Assembly (NCBI RefSeq): GCF_014202215.1
Contig: NZ_JACHGB010000001.1
Span: 248,001 to 312,000 of the forward strand
Reading direction: 5' to 3'
Length of the DNA stretch: 64,000 nucleotides
Source of the DNA: Quisquiliibacterium transsilvanicum
Lineage (GTDB): Bacteria; Pseudomonadota; Gammaproteobacteria; Burkholderiales; Burkholderiaceae_E
Shown here: positions 23,676 to 36,314 of the stretch, one piece after another
Layout: every line of letters starts with the position of its first letter
Position numbering within the stretch: the stretch's first letter is position 1
Translations under genes and position numbers: made by a program
Notes under the pieces: model-generated
Seen by the model: only the letters and a program-made list of their open reading frames with translations
Database searches by the model: none
Told to the model about the DNA's origin: nothing

Positions 23676-25229
23676 GTGACCGGGATCGCCGACATCGTCT
23701 CGCGCAACGCCTTCCTGCCTTCGGGCAGGGAGCGCGTCGCGCTCACCCTGGACGGCGGCGCGTGCAGCTACGCGGCGCTCGACGGCCGTGCGCGGCGGGT
23801 GGCCAACGCCTTCGCCGGGCTCGGCGTGCGCGCCCGCGACCGGGTGGCGGTGCTGATGGGCAACGGCATGGCATGGCCCGAGATACTCTTCGGGCTGTCG
23901 GCGATCGGCGCGGTCTGCGTGCCCGTCAACGTGCTGCTCAATGGCCGCGACGTAAACCACGTGGTGGCCGACAGCGGCGCCGTGGCGCTGGTGGCGGACC
24001 GGGTCGCGCAGGGAGCGCTCGCGGGAATTGGCGCGCTGCCCGTGCTGCTGGTGCGGGTCGGCGACTTCGAGCCCGCTGCCGGTCGCGGCTGGCGCGACTA
24101 CGAGGCGCTGCTGGCAGCGGCGTCGGATGCGCCGCCAGCCCATCGTCCGCTGCCGACCGATCCGGCGATGATGTACTACACGTCCGGCACCACCGGCCTG
24201 CCGAAGGGCGCCGTGCACTCGCAGGGCGGCATCCTCTGGAACAGCTTCCACCAGATCGGCGACGTGGGCCTGTCGCGGGACGACGTCTACCTGCTGGTGC
24301 CCTCGCTCTCGTGGGCGGCCGGCTTCCACGACGTGATGCTCGCGCTGATGTGGGTCGGCGGCCGGATCGCGATGCTGCCCACCGGCGGGCTGGGCATCGA
24401 TCGGATCGTCGATGCGGTCGAGCGCGAGCGCGCCACCCACACGCTGCTGGTGCCGACCCTGCTCAGGCAGCTGCTCGCAGCCCCCGGCGCGCTGGCGCGG
24501 CTGCGCCGAACGCGGCTGCGGCGCATCTTCACCGGCGGGGAGATGGTGCCCCCCAGTGTGATGGCCGCGGTCAATGCAGAGCTGCCGGACTGCCGCGTGA
24601 TCCAGATCTACGGGATGAGCGAGTTCCCGCTGATGATGACCATTCTCGACGCCGAGGAAGGCCTTGCGCATCCGGAGCGCACCGGGCGGGCCTCGTCGAT
24701 CGTCACGCTGGGCGTCGAGCAGGCCGACGGCGGCATCCTGGCCGCCGGCAGCGGCGAAGTGGTGGTGCGCTCGCCGGCCACCATGCTCGGCTACCACGGC
24801 CAGCCCGAGGCCAGCGAACGCGCGCTGCGGGGCGGCTGGTTCCGCACCGGCGACACCGGGGTCATCGACGACGAGGGCTTCCTCACGCTGAGCGGGCGCG
24901 CAAAAGACATGATCATCAGCGGCGGGATGAACATCTATCCGCGCGAGATCGAGGACCTGGTGGCGAAGGTGCCGGGGGTGGCCGACGTGGCCGTGGTCGG
25001 CGTGCCGGATGCCAGATGGGGCGAGGTGCCGGTGGCGATCGTGGTGGCGCCCGGCGCGGGGCCCGAGCTGGACCGGGCGGTGCGCGCCGCCTGCGAGGCG
25101 CTGTCGTCCTACAAGCGCCCCAAGGCGGTGCTGCTGCGCGGGGATGCGCTGCCGCGCACCCCCACCGGCAAGGTGCTCAAGCGCGAACTGCGGCCGTGGG
25201 CCGAGGAGCGCCTGCGCCCCGGAGACTGA
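23676..25229 (+). CDS. Class I adenylate-forming acyl/aryl-CoA ligase
   Basis: 517 aa ANL-superfamily enzyme starting with GTG one base after the binding-protein stop. P-loop MMYYTSGTTGLPKGAVHSQGG, A5 motif IYGMSEFP, A7 GGWFRTGDTGVIDDEGFLTLSGRAKDMIISGGMNIYPREIE, and A10 PRTPTGKVLKREL with catalytic Lys. No N-terminal extension, so it is a cytosolic medium-chain or aromatic acid:CoA ligase. With the SDR, crotonase and the ABC receptor it makes a coherent uptake-and-activation route for an organic acid. Substrate not predictable by eye. Confidence 0.86.
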   Translation: MTGIADIVSRNAFLPSGRERVALTLDGGACSYAALDGRARRVANAFAGLGVRARDRVAVLMGNGMAWPEILFGLSAIGAVCVPVNVLLNGRDVNHVVADSGAVALVADRVAQGALAGIGALPVLLVRVGDFEPAAGRGWRDYEALLAAASDAPPAHRPLPTDPAMMYYTSGTTGLPKGAVHSQGGILWNSFHQIGDVGLSRDDVYLLVPSLSWAAGFHDVMLALMWVGGRIAMLPTGGLGIDRIVDAVERERATHTLLVPTLLRQLLAAPGALARLRRTRLRRIFTGGEMVPPSVMAAVNAELPDCRVIQIYGMSEFPLMMTILDAEEGLAHPERTGRASSIVTLGVEQADGGILAAGSGEVVVRSPATMLGYHGQPEASERALRGGWFRTGDTGVIDDEGFLTLSGRAKDMIISGGMNIYPREIEDLVAKVPGVADVAVVGVPDARWGEVPVAIVVAPGAGPELDRAVRAACEALSSYKRPKAVLLRGDALPRTPTGKVLKRELRPWAEERLRPGD

Positions 25230-25301
25230 TCCCCAAGGACTGACCCCCGGGACTGAACCCGCGGTGCACTTCCCGCAGTGCTCGGCCCCCGGGCCGGCGG
25301 C

Positions 25302-26642
25302 TCAGCGTGCGAAGTCCTGGTACATGAGGCTGGCCCAGCGCAGGTCCTCGGCCCAGAGCTTGGGGTCGCGGTCGTTGTAGTCGATCTGGCGCTGCTCGAG
25401 GATGCCGTCGTCGCCGATCCGGTAGTCGAACTGCACCGAGATCGCTTCCTTGGGCTCGTTGTTGACGAGCATGTAGCAGAGGTTGTCGATGATCACCGGG
25501 GTAAGCGGCTCGCCGCGCGCCTGCTGGGCGATGTGCCTGGCCACCGATTTGGCCATCCGGTTGGCCACGTGGCCGCTCTTCGGGTAGTGGCCGAATTTCG
25601 GCGAGACGGCACCGACGGAGTCGCCGATCACGAACACCTGCGGGTCGTCCTTGGCGTTGTAGAAGAGCGGGTGCACGTCGGCCCAGCCGGTGGGCTTGCC
25701 ATCGGCGGTGCGGCCCACCAGGCCGGCCTTCCAGACGATGTCGGCCGCCTGGTGCGGCGACATCAGGATGGCGTCGTCGAAGCGGAAGTCGCCGGCCGCG
25801 GTCTTCACCACCTTGTTGAACGGGTCCACCTCGCGCACCGTGGCGTTGGGCACGTGCTCGACGATTCCCGGATAGAGCTCGGCGTAGGCGTCGCGGAAGC
25901 CGATCGAAATCGGCGCGATCCGGGGCTTGGGGTCGAGGATGACGATCTTCGCCGGCACCTTGCGGCTCTTGAACCACCAGGCCATCAGCGCGGCGCGCTC
26001 GTAGGGGGAGGGCGGACAGCGATGCGGCGGAGGCGGCAGCGTCATCACGAAAGTGCCGCCCTTGAACTCCTGGATCCTCTTCTTCACCGACATGTGCTCG
26101 GCGCTGGCGACGTAGGCGCTGGCGAAGTCGGTGCGGGTGCGCTCGATCGCCTGCCGGTCGTTGCCGAACCAGGCCTCGAAGCCGTAGCGGATGCCGCCGG
26201 AGAGGATCAGCCAGTCGTACCCGACCCGCCCCTTGGAGGTGTGCACGGTCCGGGCTTCGCGGTCGATGCCGGTGATTTCCGTCTGCACGAAGGTGTAGCC
26301 ATGCCGGCGGGCCGGCGTCAGGTAGTCGTGCATCAGGAAGCTGGTTTCGATCTCGTCGATCAGCCACTTGTTGCTCATCGGGCAGGACCAGAAGATGGGA
26401 TTGCGCTCGAGCAGCACCACCTCCAGGTCGGGCGCGGCCTCGCGCACGTAGCGCGCGGCGGTCATGCCGCCCCAGCCGCCGCCGCAGATGACGACGCGGC
26501 GCTTCCCTTTGGCGCGCGGCATCAGTTCAGCCGCTGGCAGGTGCAGCAGCGGGCCGGCCGCTGTCTGGGCGACGGCCGCCGTCGCGCCGAGCGCGAGCGC
26601 ACCGGCGCCGGCACGGATCAGGGTTCTCTTGCTTTCGTTCAT
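25302..26642 (-). CDS. Flavocytochrome-c sulfide dehydrogenase-like flavoprotein (FccB/SoxF-related)
   Basis: 446 aa. The N-terminal 28 residues look like a Tat signal (SKRTLIRAGAGALALGATAAVAQ) but with Lys-Arg instead of Arg-Arg. The mature part has the FAD motif RRVVICGGGWGGMTAARYV, FWSCPMSN with the Cys that carries FAD covalently in flavocytochrome c, HRCPPSPYERAALM and LCYMLVN with the two redox cysteines of FccB, and VFVIGDSVGA near the flavin. Sulfide oxidation in the periplasm is the family reaction. No c-type cytochrome partner (FccA/SoxE) is adjacent, so the electron acceptor is unclear. The next minus-strand gene upstream is a transporter, 93 bp away. Confidence 0.82.
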   Translation of the reverse strand: MNESKRTLIRAGAGALALGATAAVAQTAAGPLLHLPAAELMPRAKGKRRVVICGGGWGGMTAARYVREAAPDLEVVLLERNPIFWSCPMSNKWLIDEIETSFLMHDYLTPARRHGYTFVQTEITGIDREARTVHTSKGRVGYDWLILSGGIRYGFEAWFGNDRQAIERTRTDFASAYVASAEHMSVKKRIQEFKGGTFVMTLPPPPHRCPPSPYERAALMAWWFKSRKVPAKIVILDPKPRIAPISIGFRDAYAELYPGIVEHVPNATVREVDPFNKVVKTAAGDFRFDDAILMSPHQAADIVWKAGLVGRTADGKPTGWADVHPLFYNAKDDPQVFVIGDSVGAVSPKFGHYPKSGHVANRMAKSVARHIAQQARGEPLTPVIIDNLCYMLVNNEPKEAISVQFDYRIGDDGILEQRQIDYNDRDPKLWAEDLRWASLMYQDFAR

Positions 26643-26735
26643 GGGAGTTCCTTCCGGCGACCCCCGTGGGCGCGCCGGTCATGTCGGCGACGCACGGTCG
26701 CCAGGTTGCCGGCAGGATTCCGGCTCGTCGCTTGC

Positions 26736-27110
26736 TCAGGCCTGGCGTGCGATCAGCCAGACGCCCATGCAGATCATTGCAATGCCCATCCAGCCGCTCG
26801 AGCTCAGGCTCTCGCCGAGCCACCAGCGCGCGATCAGCGCGTTGATCACGTAGCCGATCGACAGCATCGGGTAGGCGACCGTGACCGGCACCCGGGAGAG
26901 CGCGGCGATCCAGATCACCAGGCTCACGCCGTAGCAGGCGAAGCCTAGCAGGAAGGGCCACATCGTCAGGCTCTTCAGCGCGATCGCCGGGCCGTTGGCG
27001 AGCGTGAATTCCGTGCCGCCCAGGCGGTTGGTGCCGAGTTTCAGCAGCGTCTGGGCCAGGGCATTGAGCACCACTCCCGTGAGGACCAGGGCCAGGCTGA
27101 GGGCGTTCAT
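26736..27110 (-). CDS. Small EamA/SMR-like drug/metabolite transporter
   Basis: 124 aa with four predicted transmembrane helices (about 4-24, 47-66, 76-95, 102-120). NALAQTLLKLG, VPVTVAYPMLSIGYVINALIARWWLGESLS and a C-terminal short tail match the single-domain EamA/SMR group that includes ArnE/ArnF flippase subunits and multidrug SMR pumps. It lacks the conserved Glu of EmrE helix 1 (GVVLNALAQTLLK has none), so it is closer to lipid-linked sugar flippase-like members. The ATG at 27110 is used because upstream codons are Arg-rich non-membrane sequence. Divergent from kup. Confidence 0.75.
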   Translation of the reverse strand: MNALSLALVLTGVVLNALAQTLLKLGTNRLGGTEFTLANGPAIALKSLTMWPFLLGFACYGVSLVIWIAALSRVPVTVAYPMLSIGYVINALIARWWLGESLSSSGWMGIAMICMGVWLIARQA

Positions 27111-27246
27111 GACTCGTTCTCGAAGGCGTGCGCAGGCGTCCGCGGTGGCAGCCCGCCGAACGCAGGGTGCCCGCAGGCCGCCCGAACTATAGCGTGCGGG
27201 CGTCCGGGGCTGCCGTTTGCTGCGCTGCACGGTACACTTGCCGCCC

Positions 27247-29121
27247 ATGTCCGAAGCCCGTCCCCACGCCGGTCTGCCCGGCGTCACCCTCGCGGCGCTC
27301 GGTGTCGTCTACGGCGACATCGGGACCAGTCCGTTATACGCCCTGCGCGAGGTGTTCGGCGGCAAGAACGCGATCGAACTGAACCAGGCGAACCTCTTCG
27401 GGGTGCTGTCGATGGTGTTCTGGGCGGTCACCGTGGTGGTGTCGCTCAAGTACGTGGTCATCATGCTGCGCTTCGACAACCGGGGCGAGGGCGGCGTGCT
27501 CGCGCTGCTGTCCTGGGCGCTGCACCGCGTGCGGCGCCATCCGCGGCTTGCCTGGCTGGTCTCGGTGCTCGGGGTGTTCGCGGTGTCGCTGTTCTATGGG
27601 GACGCGGTCATCACCCCGGCGATCTCCGTGCTTTCGGCGGTCGAGGGCCTGTCGCTGGCAGCGCCCGGGCTGTCGCACTTCGTGATGCCGATCGCGCTGG
27701 TGATCCTGGTGACGCTGTTCGTCGTGCAGCGCCGCGGCACGGCGGCGGTCGGCGCCTTCTTCGGTCCGGTGATGGTGGCCTGGTTCGGGGCGCTCGCCGT
27801 GTTCGGGGTCATGGGCATCCTGGAGGCGCCGCAGATCCTCGCGGCGGTCGATCCGCGCTACGCCGTCAGCTTCATCATCGACTATCCAGTGCTGGCGCTG
27901 ATCGCCAGTGGCGCCGTGTTCCTGTGCCTGACCGGCGCCGAGGCGCTGTACGCGGACATGGGCCACTTCGGCGCGAAGCCGGTGCGAATCGCCTGGTTCT
28001 CGTTCGTGTTCCCGGCGCTGATGCTCAACTACTTCGGGCAGGGAGCGCTGCTGCTCACGACCCCGCAGGCGGCCGAGAACCCCTTCTACCTGCTCGCGCC
28101 CCAGGTGCTGCTGCTGCCGCTGGTCGCCCTGGCGACGCTGGCCACCGTGATCGCCTCCCAGGCCACGATTTCCGGAGCCTTTTCCGCCACCCAGCAGGCC
28201 TCCCGGATGAACTTCCTGCCGCGCCTGAAGGTGCTGCACACCTCCGAGACCGCGCAGGGCCAGGTCTACATCCCGCTGGTCAACTGGCTGCTGCTGGTGC
28301 TGGTCCTTGCGCTGGTGCTGATGTTTCGCACCTCCGAGCATCTGGCGGCGGCCTACGGGATCGCGGTCGCCGGCGACCTGCTGCTGAGCAGCGTGATCCT
28401 GCTGATCGCGCTGCCCTTCGCGCGGGCCGGCGGCCTGCGCTGGTTGTGGCCGGTGTTCCTGATGTTCGCGGTGGTCGAGGCATTCTTCCTCTACTCCAAC
28501 GCGGCGAAGTTCGCCGATGGCGGCTGGTTCCCGGTCACGCTCGCGCTGCTGAGCTTCACCGTGCTGACCACCTGGAGGCGCGGCACCGAGCTGATGAGGG
28601 CCAAGAAGGAAGCGAGCAGCGCCGGCCTGGAGGACGGCCTCGCGATGGACCTGACCGGCATTCCCCGCGTTCCGGGCGCCGCGGTGTTCTTCAGCTCGAC
28701 GGTCGCAGGCTGCCCCGCTGCCTTCCTGCACAACCTCAAGCACAACAAGATCGTCCATGAAACCACCGTCTTCGTGACGGTGACCTTCGATGACGTGCCC
28801 AGGATCCGCGACGACGAGCGGCTGGGCGTGCAGCGCGGCGCCAACGGCATCATCCGGTTCACGGCACATTTCGGCTACCTCGAGAATCCGGACATCCGCC
28901 TCATCCTCCGGCTCGCGGCCCGCAAGGGGATCTCGCTCCAGGTCAACGAGGTCTCCTTCTTCACGAGCAAGCCCACGGTGGTTTCGGTGAGCCGGCGCGG
29001 TCTGTTCGGCTGGCGCCGCTCGCTGTTCGGCTGGATGCTCCAGAACAGCACCAGCGTGGCCAACTACTTCAACCTGCCGCCGAACCGCGTGATCGAACTC
29101 GGCGCCCAGGTCGCGTTCTGA
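27247..29121 (+). CDS. kup: KUP/HAK/KT-family low-affinity potassium transporter
   Basis: 624 aa (E. coli Kup 622). Starts GVTLAALGVVYGDIGTSPLYALREVF, the family signature with the gating Gly-Asp, then about 12 membrane segments (SLFYGDAVITPAISVLSAVEGL, TGAEALYADMGHFG, NYFGQGALLL) and a C-terminal cytosolic domain (DLTGIPRVPGAAVFFSS). Catalyses K+:H+ symport across the inner membrane. The second Met (27247) is chosen as it gives the conserved length; a TACACT hexamer ends 8 nt before it, so the leader is at most a few nt. Confidence 0.94.
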   Translation: MSEARPHAGLPGVTLAALGVVYGDIGTSPLYALREVFGGKNAIELNQANLFGVLSMVFWAVTVVVSLKYVVIMLRFDNRGEGGVLALLSWALHRVRRHPRLAWLVSVLGVFAVSLFYGDAVITPAISVLSAVEGLSLAAPGLSHFVMPIALVILVTLFVVQRRGTAAVGAFFGPVMVAWFGALAVFGVMGILEAPQILAAVDPRYAVSFIIDYPVLALIASGAVFLCLTGAEALYADMGHFGAKPVRIAWFSFVFPALMLNYFGQGALLLTTPQAAENPFYLLAPQVLLLPLVALATLATVIASQATISGAFSATQQASRMNFLPRLKVLHTSETAQGQVYIPLVNWLLLVLVLALVLMFRTSEHLAAAYGIAVAGDLLLSSVILLIALPFARAGGLRWLWPVFLMFAVVEAFFLYSNAAKFADGGWFPVTLALLSFTVLTTWRRGTELMRAKKEASSAGLEDGLAMDLTGIPRVPGAAVFFSSTVAGCPAAFLHNLKHNKIVHETTVFVTVTFDDVPRIRDDERLGVQRGANGIIRFTAHFGYLENPDIRLILRLAARKGISLQVNEVSFFTSKPTVVSVSRRGLFGWRRSLFGWMLQNSTSVANYFNLPPNRVIELGAQVAF

Positions 29122-29125
29122 GCCC

Positions 29126-29350
29126 ATGAGGCCCGACCATACCGGCCACACCGGCCGATCGCCGCTGCCCGCCGTCACCGTTGCGCGGGCCCGGCCGGGG
29201 CGTCGCGTGGCCACCGTGCTGGCGGTCGCGCTGGCGTCGATCGCGATCGGCGCGCTCACCGTCTGGGCCTTCCTCGCCTATACCCACCCGGACCGGGTGC
29301 TCGACTTCGCAGGGCTGCTGCAGATGTGCGGCATTCCGATGGGGCGCTGA
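29126..29350 (+). CDS. Small predicted membrane protein, unknown function
   Basis: 74 aa: an Arg-rich N-terminal 27 residues, one hydrophobic segment (VATVLAVALASIAIGALTVWAFLAY), then DFAGLLQMCGIPMGR. It starts 4 bp after kup and ends 33 bp before parE, on the same strand. There is no recognisable domain and no strong Shine-Dalgarno of its own, so it could be translationally coupled to kup. Plausible but not proven. Confidence 0.5.
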   Translation: MRPDHTGHTGRSPLPAVTVARARPGRRVATVLAVALASIAIGALTVWAFLAYTHPDRVLDFAGLLQMCGIPMGR

Positions 29351-29383
29351 GGGCGGCCGACGCATCCTTTGGATCCTCTCCCG

Positions 29384-33708
<4,325 letters not shown>

Positions 33709-33748
33709 CACGAAGCGCGACGCACGCGAAGCGACAGGAGGACTGGGA

Positions 33749-34843
33749 ATGAACGATGAATCGCCCGTGCTGTTCGAGGAACGCGAGGCGGCCGGCGGCC
33801 GTCGCGTCGGCTTCGCCACGCTGAACCGGCCGCGCCAGCTGAACGCGCTTAACCTGCAGATGTGCCAGCTGATGCTGGAGCGCCTGCGCCGCTGGGCCTC
33901 GGACGAGTCGATCGCCGCAGTGGTGCTCGACGGCGCGGGCGACAAGGGCTTTTCGGCCGGCGGCGATGTCGCCGAAGTGATCCGGCAGGTGCGCGCCGGC
34001 GGCCCGCAGCGCTTCGTCTATGGCGACGCCTTCTTCGAGGTCGAGTACCAGCTCGACCTGCTGATCCACACCTTTCCGAAGCCGGTCCTGTCCTATTCGC
34101 ACGGCGTATGCATGGGCGGCGGGGTCGGCCTCACCGTGGGCGCGAGCCACCGCGTGGTCTCTGACAACTCCCGGATCGCCATGCCCGAGATCACCATCGG
34201 CCTGTTCCCGGACGTGGGCGGCGGCTGGTTCCTGAACCGGGTGCCGGGCGGCGCCGGCAGCCTGATGGCGCTGACCGGGCTGACCCTCAACGAGGCCGAC
34301 GCGCTGTTCGCGGGGCTGTCCGACTACTTCGTTCCGCTCGAGGCACGCGCCGAGCTCTACGAGAAGCTGCTGCGCACCGCGTGGACCGGCGACCCCGGCA
34401 GCGACCGGGAGGCGCTGAGCCGGCTGCTGCTGTCCGAGCACCGGCGCTTCAGGGCCGGACTGCCGGTGTCATTGCTGCTTATGTACCAGGACGCGATCCG
34501 TTTCATCGCGATGCAGCCGTCGGTGATCGCGATGCGCGACGCGCTGCTGGCGGCCGCAGCGGAGGACGAATGGTTCGGCGCGCCCGCGCAGAACCTCGCC
34601 AAGGGCTCGCCGACCGCTGCGCACGTCACCTGGGAGTACCTGCGGCGCACGCGCCGGATGTCGCTGGCCGAGGTGCTCGCGCTGGACCTGACGCTGGCCC
34701 GGCAGTACCAGCGCCACCCGGACTTCCCGGAGGGCGTGCGGGCGCTGCTGATCGACAAGGACCGCGCGCCGAAGTGGTCACCGGCCAGCTTCGAAGGTGT
34801 CAACCGGGAGCTGGTGGCGGGCCACTTCAGCTGGCCGGGCTGA
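33749..34843 (+). CDS. 3-hydroxyisobutyryl-CoA hydrolase-type enoyl-CoA hydratase/isomerase family protein (ECH_2)
   Basis: 364 aa, longer than ordinary crotonases and with the ECH_2 pattern: LNRPRQLNALN, KGFSAGGDVAEV, HGVCMGGGVGLTVGASHRVVSDNSRIAMPEITIGLFPDVGGGWFLNR, and the C-terminal KDRAPKWSPASFEGV. Members hydrolyse 3-hydroxyisobutyryl-CoA in valine breakdown, and some act as enoyl-CoA isomerases. CAGGAGG precedes the ATG. 40 bp after parC but functionally unrelated; no other valine-pathway genes are adjacent. Confidence 0.85.
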   Translation: MNDESPVLFEEREAAGGRRVGFATLNRPRQLNALNLQMCQLMLERLRRWASDESIAAVVLDGAGDKGFSAGGDVAEVIRQVRAGGPQRFVYGDAFFEVEYQLDLLIHTFPKPVLSYSHGVCMGGGVGLTVGASHRVVSDNSRIAMPEITIGLFPDVGGGWFLNRVPGGAGSLMALTGLTLNEADALFAGLSDYFVPLEARAELYEKLLRTAWTGDPGSDREALSRLLLSEHRRFRAGLPVSLLLMYQDAIRFIAMQPSVIAMRDALLAAAAEDEWFGAPAQNLAKGSPTAAHVTWEYLRRTRRMSLAEVLALDLTLARQYQRHPDFPEGVRALLIDKDRAPKWSPASFEGVNRELVAGHFSWPG

Positions 34844-34870
34844 GCTGCGTGGGGCCTGGCCCCGTCTGCA

Positions 34871-36136
34871 TCACCAGGGACGCCTGGCCAGCAGGAAGGC
34901 CAGCGAACCGCTGGCGGCGACCAGGGCGAGCAGCGTGAAACCGGTCCGGTAGTCGCCGGTCAGGTCGGCCATACCGCCGGCGACCATCGGGCCCGCCACC
35001 TGGCCGATTGCGATGAAGATCGCCGAGATGCCAAGGATCATGCCGATCGAACGGCGCCCGAAGTAGTCCGCGCGCAGCGCCTGCATGAACGGTCCGCGCA
35101 GGCCCCAGGCCACGCCGTGCAGCAGTGCGAAGGCGACCAGCCACGCGGAGCCTTTCGCGTAGGTCAGCATCAGCAGGCCGCCCGCGTGCATCAGCATGCA
35201 GGCAGCCGAGATCCAGCGCTTGTCGAAGCGGTCGCCGATCGCCCAGCCCAGCATCACCCCGCCGGCCTGCGCCACGGTCATCAGCGTCACGAACAGCGAG
35301 GCCTGCGCGAGCGAATAGCCCAGACCCACGTTCATGTGCGCGATCGCGTGCACGTTCACCGCGCTCACCACCAGCAGCGCGAAGCCGTGGCCGATGGTGA
35401 GCAGCCAGAAGGCTGCGGTGCGCATCGCCTCGCGGGCGGTGAACTCGCGGGCGACGCCCGCAGCCGTGTGCGCCGCTGCGCCGGCCTGCGTCCTGGCTGC
35501 GCGGCCTGCCGCGCAGGCTGCGTCGGGCCGGGGCTGCGGCACCGGCAGTCCGTCGATCGTCTCGCCGACGTCCTCGGGGCGGCGCCGGAAGACCTTCGCC
35601 AGCGGCCAGCCGATCGCCACCGACAGCACCGCCGAGGCAAGAGCGGTGGTGCGCCAGCCGAAGGTCTGCATCGTCCAGGCGACCGCAGGCACGAACACGC
35701 CGCCCAGCGCCAGGCCCAGGCTCATCGTCGACAGCGCCCTGGCGCGCTTCTTCTCGAACCACTGCACCACGGCCACCGTCAGCGGGAAGTAGCCGCACAG
35801 GCTCGAGCCGATCGCGATCGTGAACACCGCTGCGTAGAAGCCGGTCAGCGAGTCGATGCTGGCGAGCAGGACGAAACCAGCGCCGAACACCAGGATGCCC
35901 GCCCGGATCATGTGCTGGGCGCCAAACCGGTCGACGATCCAGCCGAGCGCGGGGCCCAGCACCGCGGCTTCGACCGACTGGAGCGCCGCGCCCGCCGACA
36001 GTGCGGTCTTGCTCCAGCCGAACTCGCGTTCGAAGGTGGCCACGTAGGCGCCGAACGCATGGTGCAGCAAGGCCGCCTGCAGGAACTGCAGACCCAGCGC
36101 CGCGCCGACCATCTTCCAGCCGTAGAAGATCTTCAT
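34871..36136 (-). CDS. MFS transporter (monocarboxylate/OFA-like)
   Basis: 421 aa with about 12 hydrophobic helices. [46 protein letters not shown] is the opening of MFS proteins of the monocarboxylate/oxalate-formate antiporter-like group; [16 protein letters not shown] is the loop 2-3 motif and [23 protein letters not shown] the fifth-helix region. A central cytoplasmic loop (about 198-245) is Pro/Ala-rich. ATG 36136 chosen as the start of the membrane protein. Convergent with the preceding hydrolase gene, divergent from htpG. Substrate probably a small carboxylate, unproven. Confidence 0.85.
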   Translation of the reverse strand: MKIFYGWKMVGAALGLQFLQAALLHHAFGAYVATFEREFGWSKTALSAGAALQSVEAAVLGPALGWIVDRFGAQHMIRAGILVFGAGFVLLASIDSLTGFYAAVFTIAIGSSLCGYFPLTVAVVQWFEKKRARALSTMSLGLALGGVFVPAVAWTMQTFGWRTTALASAVLSVAIGWPLAKVFRRRPEDVGETIDGLPVPQPRPDAACAAGRAARTQAGAAAHTAAGVAREFTAREAMRTAAFWLLTIGHGFALLVVSAVNVHAIAHMNVGLGYSLAQASLFVTLMTVAQAGGVMLGWAIGDRFDKRWISAACMLMHAGGLLMLTYAKGSAWLVAFALLHGVAWGLRGPFMQALRADYFGRRSIGMILGISAIFIAIGQVAGPMVAGGMADLTGDYRTGFTLLALVAASGSLAFLLARRPW

Positions 36137-36206
36137 TGGCGGCGAGCTTACGTCCCCGGCGCGGCGGCGGCGGCTGCGGTCTTCCGAAATCGCCCTTGGG
36201 GCAGGG

Positions 36207-36235
36207 CTTGAAATCCCCGCGCCGTGCCCCAAGCT
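36207..36235 (+). promoter_or_regulatory. Sigma-32 (RpoH)-type promoter of htpG
   Basis: CTTGAAA (36207-36213), 13-bp spacer, CCCCAAGCT (36227-36235). The -35 is a full match to the heat-shock consensus; the -10 keeps CCCCA but differs at the following T. Predicted start about 36242, leader about 70 nt. Confidence 0.7.
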
Positions 36236-36314
36236 GTGGCCGATGCGAGCCGGCGCTGCGTACCCGGAGCTGCCCGCCGCGCGCGCCACGAACCGAACAA
36301 GGATGAGGACACAG

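Noticed and set aside
33709-33748. Hydrolase gene after parC as part of a topoisomerase operon
   Set aside because: It has its own strong ribosome binding site and an unrelated function; adjacency alone is weak evidence.
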